This document shows positions 5,130-8,752 of a DNA stretch of 8,752 nt, piece after piece. Position 1 is the first letter of the stretch. Each line of letters starts with the position of its first letter. The translations under genes and the position numbers were made by a program. The notes under the pieces are model-generated. The model had not been told where the DNA came from. It saw nothing but the letters and a program-made list of their open reading frames with translations, and did not search any database. The DNA comes from Clostridiales bacterium. Its GTDB lineage: Bacteria > Bacillota > Clostridia > Oscillospirales > Ruminococcaceae. The stretch covers positions 1-8,752 of the forward strand of contig JAAZLM010000170.1 of assembly GCA_012799315.1 (NCBI GenBank). Reading direction: 5' to 3'.

Positions 5130-7295
5130 TTAATCAATTACTTCCTTCATCTTTGTTGTTTGGCGCTGTGCCATCACCAATTTATAATACACTCCGCCAT
5201 TGCGCATTAGTTCCTCATGCGGCCCCATTTCCGCTAGTCTGCCTTTATCAAGCACTATCAATTTATCAGCGTTACTCAATGTTGATAGTCTATGAGCTAT
5301 TGCAATAGTTGTTCTGCCTTCGATCAATCTTGATAATGCCTCCTGAATATTGCGTTCAGTTTGCGTATCAAGCGATGCGGTCGCCTCATCAAGGATTAGT
5401 ATTTTCGGATCGTGCAGAATTGCCCTTGCAATTGCAATCCGCTGACGTTCCCCTCCCGATAGGGAATAACCCTTATCGCCGACTCTCGTATTATATCCTT
5501 CGGGCAATTTTACTATGAAGTCATGGGCGTTGGCGATTTTCGCCGCTGATATAATCTCCTCAAAGGAGGAATCTTCCTTCGCATATCGGATATTATCATA
5601 GACACTGCCGTCGAATAAAAATGTCTCCTGCAGTACGACGCCTACCTGCGTTCTTAGGCTATCTTGCGATAAATTCCTGATGTCGATGCCATCGATGAGG
5701 ATCCTCCCTTGTGTGCAGTCGTATAAGCGCAAAATCAAATTGATCATTGTACTCTTCCCTACTCCGGAATGCCCGACGATACCGATCATTTCACCTTGCT
5801 TTATTTCGCAGGAAATACCTTTTAACACGGGATTATATACCTTATATCCAAAATACACATCATCAAATGTGATGTCGCCCTTAATGTCGATATCTAATGC
5901 ATTCTCACTATCGGCAACATCTGTATCCTCGTCAAGAATTTCAAAAACACGACTGACACTTACAGTTGTATCTGCTAGAATTCGAGGTAGCTCTATTAGC
6001 CATCCCAATGGGCCATAAATCATAGCAACATATGTTGTATATTGCACAAGTTGCCCCAATGTCAACGTCTGATCGAGAACCATCGAACCACCTATTAGCA
6101 GAACTAGATAGCTACCTATTGAAAGGATATATCGTGAAAAAGGCATTGTCAATAGCCATACAATATCGGCATTTCTGATGCTTTTTGCCCAATTCATTGA
6201 TGCCTTTTCATGCTGGTCAATAGCATATTTTTCTGTTCCGTACGATTTAACAACACGGATTCCATTCAATGTATCATGTAATACTGTCGAATGTCGTGTG
6301 CTCATTCTCCAGACTCGTCCGTATCTGATGCTCATAACATTGAATAGCTTAACATTGAAGAATATCACTATCGGTATCGGCGCTAATACGAATAGCGCTA
6401 ATTTTGGATTCATTACAAAAATTAATATCGATAGCATTGTGACTGAAAACAATCTCACTATTAGCTCTTTACCGTTCTGTGATATGAATTCCTGTAATTT
6501 CATTGCATCGTTTGATACACGTCTTATCAAACCGCCGGTAGTTCGTTTGGAAACCGATGACATTGACAATTTCTGCACCTTAGCAAATACCTCTTGCCTT
6601 AGATCCTTACCGATTGAAAGCGCCATTTTGAAGCTTGCTTTCATATTCACGACTTCGAAAATCCATGCAAGTAATATGATACCGACAAGCATACCGCAGA
6701 TAATAAGGAAGGAATGCAGGTCCTTGTTTCTCGGGATTACAAAATCATCAATAATCGTCCTCTGGAGTCGTGGCTGTATAATCCAAATAACTTCTGTTAG
6801 GATCGTGCATAATAATGCAAGTGCAAATAGCCATTTATAGGGCTTCGCCCTTTTAATTAATTTTAGGAACACTTCGGACTTCTTAGCGCAGAATGGGCAT
6901 ATAGTTTCACTATCGAGTGGTAGTCCGCATTTCGTACAACTGGGTTCGCTTTGATCATCGTCTGCGAAAAGTTCGCCAGTCCTCTTATAGAATTCTAGAA
7001 TCTTGCACAATTCTGCATAGCGTATGAAGTATGTCTGTGTAAATGCACAAAGGAATTTGCGCTGATCCCCTTTTCTGCCGACTAACATACTACAGCCAAT
7101 TAATTGTTCACATATGTATTCATCAAAATAATCAAGTGGATATTTCTCGGTAATATCATCATCTAGGTAGATTCTGATTTCATTATCCGTGATTACACAA
7201 TGCCCATTCACCTTTTTCGTTCTAGTGTTTAAGTCATACGGTATTGAGAAAGTAGCATTTTCTTCACCTTTCGGTGTAGATAGTTTTAGATTCAA
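5130..7295 (-). CDS. ABC half-transporter (exporter fold) with N-terminal zinc-ribbon extension; DUF1854-associated
   Basis: A 721-residue fused membrane and ATPase subunit. Residues 1-140 are an extra domain: a beta-rich, PH-like-looking stretch (GHCVITDNEIRIYLDD at 31-46), then a zinc ribbon with C120, C123, C133 and C136. About six membrane segments follow between 155 and 435, in the type IV exporter layout. The ATPase domain (about 470-710) has Walker A GHSGVGKST (508-516), Q556, signature LSGGE (612-616), Walker B with D636 and catalytic E637, and H668, all canonical. The start is TTG at 7295, with AAGGGGTG five bases upstream. It is the last gene of a cassette with a DUF1854 protein and another ABC half-transporter, so the two ABC subunits probably form a heterodimer. 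The substrate is unknown. From memory, relatives of this gene pair are annotated as cyanophycin-metabolism-associated in Proteobacteria; no cyanophycin gene is visible here. Confidence 0.9.
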   Translation of the reverse strand: MNLKLSTPKGEENATFSIPYDLNTRTKKVNGHCVITDNEIRIYLDDDITEKYPLDYFDEYICEQLIGCSMLVGRKGDQRKFLCAFTQTYFIRYAELCKILEFYKRTGELFADDDQSEPSCTKCGLPLDSETICPFCAKKSEVFLKLIKRAKPYKWLFALALLCTILTEVIWIIQPRLQRTIIDDFVIPRNKDLHSFLIICGMLVGIILLAWIFEVVNMKASFKMALSIGKDLRQEVFAKVQKLSMSSVSKRTTGGLIRRVSNDAMKLQEFISQNGKELIVRLFSVTMLSILIFVMNPKLALFVLAPIPIVIFFNVKLFNVMSIRYGRVWRMSTRHSTVLHDTLNGIRVVKSYGTEKYAIDQHEKASMNWAKSIRNADIVWLLTMPFSRYILSIGSYLVLLIGGSMVLDQTLTLGQLVQYTTYVAMIYGPLGWLIELPRILADTTVSVSRVFEILDEDTDVADSENALDIDIKGDITFDDVYFGYKVYNPVLKGISCEIKQGEMIGIVGHSGVGKSTMINLILRLYDCTQGRILIDGIDIRNLSQDSLRTQVGVVLQETFLFDGSVYDNIRYAKEDSSFEEIISAAKIANAHDFIVKLPEGYNTRVGDKGYSLSGGERQRIAIARAILHDPKILILDEATASLDTQTERNIQEALSRLIEGRTTIAIAHRLSTLSNADKLIVLDKGRLAEMGPHEELMRNGGVYYKLVMAQRQTTKMKEVID

Positions 7296-7300
7296 GGTTT

Positions 7301-7308
7301 CACCCCTT
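7301..7308 (-). promoter_or_regulatory. Ribosome binding site supporting the TTG start of the zinc-ribbon ABC gene
   Basis: AAGGGGTG on the minus strand resembles AAGGAGGTG with one base missing and lies five bases before TTG at 7295. No better start is seen nearby, but the match is imperfect, so the start is moderately certain. Confidence 0.55.
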
Positions 7309-7339
7309 AGTTTCGTTCTAATAAAATTTATCGCTCAGT

Positions 7340-7876
7340 CTATACAAACATATCTATATTGTTCTTGCTTTTCTTATCAAGCGATCTAATATCTGGGCAA
7401 GTATATTTATTGCCATCAGCATCGACAACATAAAGTTCAGTCGGGCTAATTAACTTAAAGTTCGAATACCAATCCCTAATACATAGGGTTTTCTTGCCGG
7501 CATTCGTATCTACTTTGACAAAGATATATCCACGCATATTATCCCTGATCGAATAAATTCTTGTTATCTCAGGCATATAGTACTTGAATTTTAGGAAATT
7601 ATCCGCTATTTCGAATTGCTCACCTTGCAATTCGTTAATATCTCTAATTACCCCAATTTCGTGGAATTGCTCCTCATCATCTTCATACGAAACACTTATA
7701 TACTCTGTCTTTGTCTTAAAGGGTAAGAGCCTAGTCAAATTCACCTTTGAATACACCTGCTCACCATCGTCAAGTGTTAGGAATCCGCTCTCCTCAAGGC
7801 TGAAATTCAGCTTCTCCGGATCAAGAATATGTAGCTCATCAAGTTCAAAAATTTCATTCTCCAAATTTATATTCAA
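7340..7876 (-). CDS. DUF1854-family protein of the ABC transporter cassette
   Basis: A soluble protein of 178 residues without signal peptide or membrane segment. I recognise the DUF1854 pattern: VNLTRLLPF at 45-53, an EIGVIRDINEL block at 73-83, then YYMPEITRIYSIRDNMRGYI (99-118), a VDTNAGKKTLCIRD strand pair, VVDADGNKY (150-158) and the C-terminal LDKKSKNNIDMF (166-177). The family's biochemical role is not established. Its constant position beside ABC half-transporters suggests an accessory or regulatory subunit, which is inference. The start is TTG at 7876, backed by a perfect AGGAGG eight bases upstream; no in-frame ATG is near. It begins 21 bases after the upstream ABC gene and ends 44 bases before the downstream one, so the three are probably co-transcribed and made in matched amounts. 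Confidence 0.85.
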   Translation of the reverse strand: MNINLENEIFELDELHILDPEKLNFSLEESGFLTLDDGEQVYSKVNLTRLLPFKTKTEYISVSYEDDEEQFHEIGVIRDINELQGEQFEIADNFLKFKYYMPEITRIYSIRDNMRGYIFVKVDTNAGKKTLCIRDWYSNFKLISPTELYVVDADGNKYTCPDIRSLDKKSKNNIDMFV

Positions 7877-7884
7877 GATATCGT

Positions 7885-7890
7885 CCTCCT
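7885..7890 (-). promoter_or_regulatory. Ribosome binding site deciding the TTG start of the DUF1854 gene
   Basis: A perfect AGGAGG on the minus strand, eight bases before TTG at 7876. Strength and spacing make the non-ATG start convincing; the only nearby ATG is out of frame. Confidence 0.85.
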
Positions 7891-7897
7891 CGTTCTA

Positions 7898-8752
7898 TTA
7901 ATTGGCTCCAATAAATTTAAGTGAATCAGCTTGTAATTTATATAAATCATAGTACTTACCCTTAGTGCTAATTAGCTCATCGTGGGTGCCAATCTCTTTT
8001 AGCTCACCGTTCTCAATTACGCATAACATATCCGCATCACGCAGTGTCGATAGTCTGTGTGCGATTGAGATAATCGTTCGACCTTGCTTTAGGCTATCAA
8101 TAGCAATTTGAATCTTTCTTTCTGTTCTTGTATCCATTGAGGCAGTCGCTTCATCAAGAATTAAAATATTCGGCTTCTGGATAATGGCACGAGCAATAGA
8201 AATTCGCTGTCGTTCACCGCCGGAAAGCGACATTGCCCCTTCGCCGATTTTAGTGTCATATCCATCTGGCAATTTAGTGATGAATTCGTGCGCATTTGCC
8301 GATTTTGCTGCTTCTATAACTTCCTCCATTGGCGCATCGGGGCGGGCATAACGGATATTGTCCGCAATAGTGCCAATGAATAAATAAGTTTCTTGCGATA
8401 CGATACCGATATTCCTGCGTAAATCTTCTGTTGCAATATCCTTGATATTGACTCCGTCTACCAATATTTCCCCGCCGGTCACATCATAGAGTCTAGCGAT
8501 GAGGTTAATTATCGTCGATTTACCTGCTCCAGTTTTACCAACAATGCCGAACATCTGCCCAGCCCTAACCTTTAAAGATATGTCTTTGATGATTGGTCTT
8601 CCTGCCTCGTATTCAAAATTGATGTTCTTAAGCTCAATATTTCCGCTCATATCTTCTATTCTGACTGGATTTTCACTTTCACGAACGGTCGGCTCACCGT
8701 CAAGAATCTCAAACATTCTGGAGGCAGCATCGGCGCATCTTGCCCATCTGTC
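7898..8752 (-). CDS. ABC half-transporter, C-terminal ATPase part (cut by right edge)
   Basis: The reading frame is open to the right edge (DRWARCADAASRMFEILD), so the methionine at 8716 is internal and the gene begins outside. The 284 visible residues are the end of the membrane domain and a complete ATPase domain. In fragment numbering these are Walker A GKTGAGKST (72-80), Q120 in SQETYLF, signature LSGGE (176-180), Walker B ILILDE with D200 and catalytic E201, and H232 in SIAHRLST. It closely resembles the ATPase domain of the other ABC gene (shared blocks DNIRYA, NAHEFI/NAHDFI, LSGGERQRI, LDEATAS), and the two are likely partners in one heterodimer. It is the most upstream visible gene of the cassette; the cassette promoter is not in the window. 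Whether it also carries an N-terminal extension cannot be seen. Confidence 0.95.
   Translation of the reverse strand, partial: DRWARCADAASRMFEILDGEPTVRESENPVRIEDMSGNIELKNINFEYEAGRPIIKDISLKVRAGQMFGIVGKTGAGKSTIINLIARLYDVTGGEILVDGVNIKDIATEDLRRNIGIVSQETYLFIGTIADNIRYARPDAPMEEVIEAAKSANAHEFITKLPDGYDTKIGEGAMSLSGGERQRISIARAIIQKPNILILDEATASMDTRTERKIQIAIDSLKQGRTIISIAHRLSTLRDADMLCVIENGELKEIGTHDELISTKGKYYDLYKLQADSLKFIGAN

Larger units (their letters stand above)
91..6915. repeat. Dispersed octamer CACTATCG (variant CACTATCA), 14 copies
   Basis: Exact CACTATCG begins on the plus strand at 751, 814, 1681, 2421, 2668, 5906, 6366 and 6908; none was found on the minus strand. CACTATCA begins at 91, 1270, 2307, 2946 and 5253, with one reverse copy at 4098. 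Chance expectation for the exact octamer, both strands together, is about 0.27 in this length. Most copies encode Asp-Ser in GAT AGT, but those at 2668, 5253 and 6366 are read in another frame (ATA GTG), and the one at 2946 lies mostly in a leader. This argues for selection or bias on the DNA word itself. Counts were made by eye. Confidence 0.65.

Noticed and set aside
6178..6840. 220-residue open frame on the plus strand
   Set aside because: It lies wholly antisense to the membrane domain of the ABC gene, has no ribosome binding site and no recognisable family; a shadow frame.
7584..7901. Serine-rich 105-residue plus-strand frame
   Set aside because: It is antisense to the DUF1854 gene; the serine richness comes from reading its Glu/Asp-rich codons backwards.

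Overview
The window looks like chromosomal DNA from a low-to-moderate GC Gram-positive bacterium, most likely a Clostridia-type Firmicute. This is inferred from strong AGGAGG-type ribosome binding sites, frequent GTG and TTG starts, sigma-A-like promoters, and the protein sequences. No species can be named from the sequence alone. There is no RNA gene, insertion sequence, CRISPR array or phage signature.

Left part (1-5079) is an intracellular alpha-glucan (glycogen/maltodextrin) utilisation locus. On the minus strand, a LacI-family repressor (1942-2946), 4-alpha-glucanotransferase MalQ (455-1930) and the N-terminal part of a glycogen/maltodextrin phosphorylase (445 down to the left edge) form a tight operon. 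At each junction the upstream stop codon lies inside the Shine-Dalgarno sequence of the next gene. Divergently, on the plus strand, is a signal-peptide-less type I pullulanase (3193-5079). The 246-bp divergent region holds a promoter for each side and a perfect 14-bp palindrome (2983-2996) at the predicted start point of the regulator operon, which is probably the repressor's own operator. Together the enzymes would debranch alpha-1,6 links (PulA), shuffle short maltodextrins (MalQ) and release glucose-1-phosphate (GlgP).

A bidirectional hairpin terminator (about 5086-5120) separates this locus from a convergent minus-strand cassette (5130-8752 and beyond). The cassette comprises the C-terminal part of one exporter-type ABC half-transporter, a small DUF1854-family protein, and a second, complete ABC half-transporter. 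The second has an extra N-terminal domain of about 140 residues ending in a four-cysteine zinc ribbon. Relatives of this cassette are known in other bacteria next to cyanophycin genes, but the transported substrate is unknown. It is the least understood system in the window.

A nucleotide-level signal crosses all genes. The octamer CACTATCG occurs eight times, all on the plus strand (about 0.27 expected by chance on both strands). With its CACTATCA variant the total is fourteen. It appears in more than one reading frame, so it is not only a protein motif. It may be a genome-wide repeated word, such as a Chi-like or uptake sequence.
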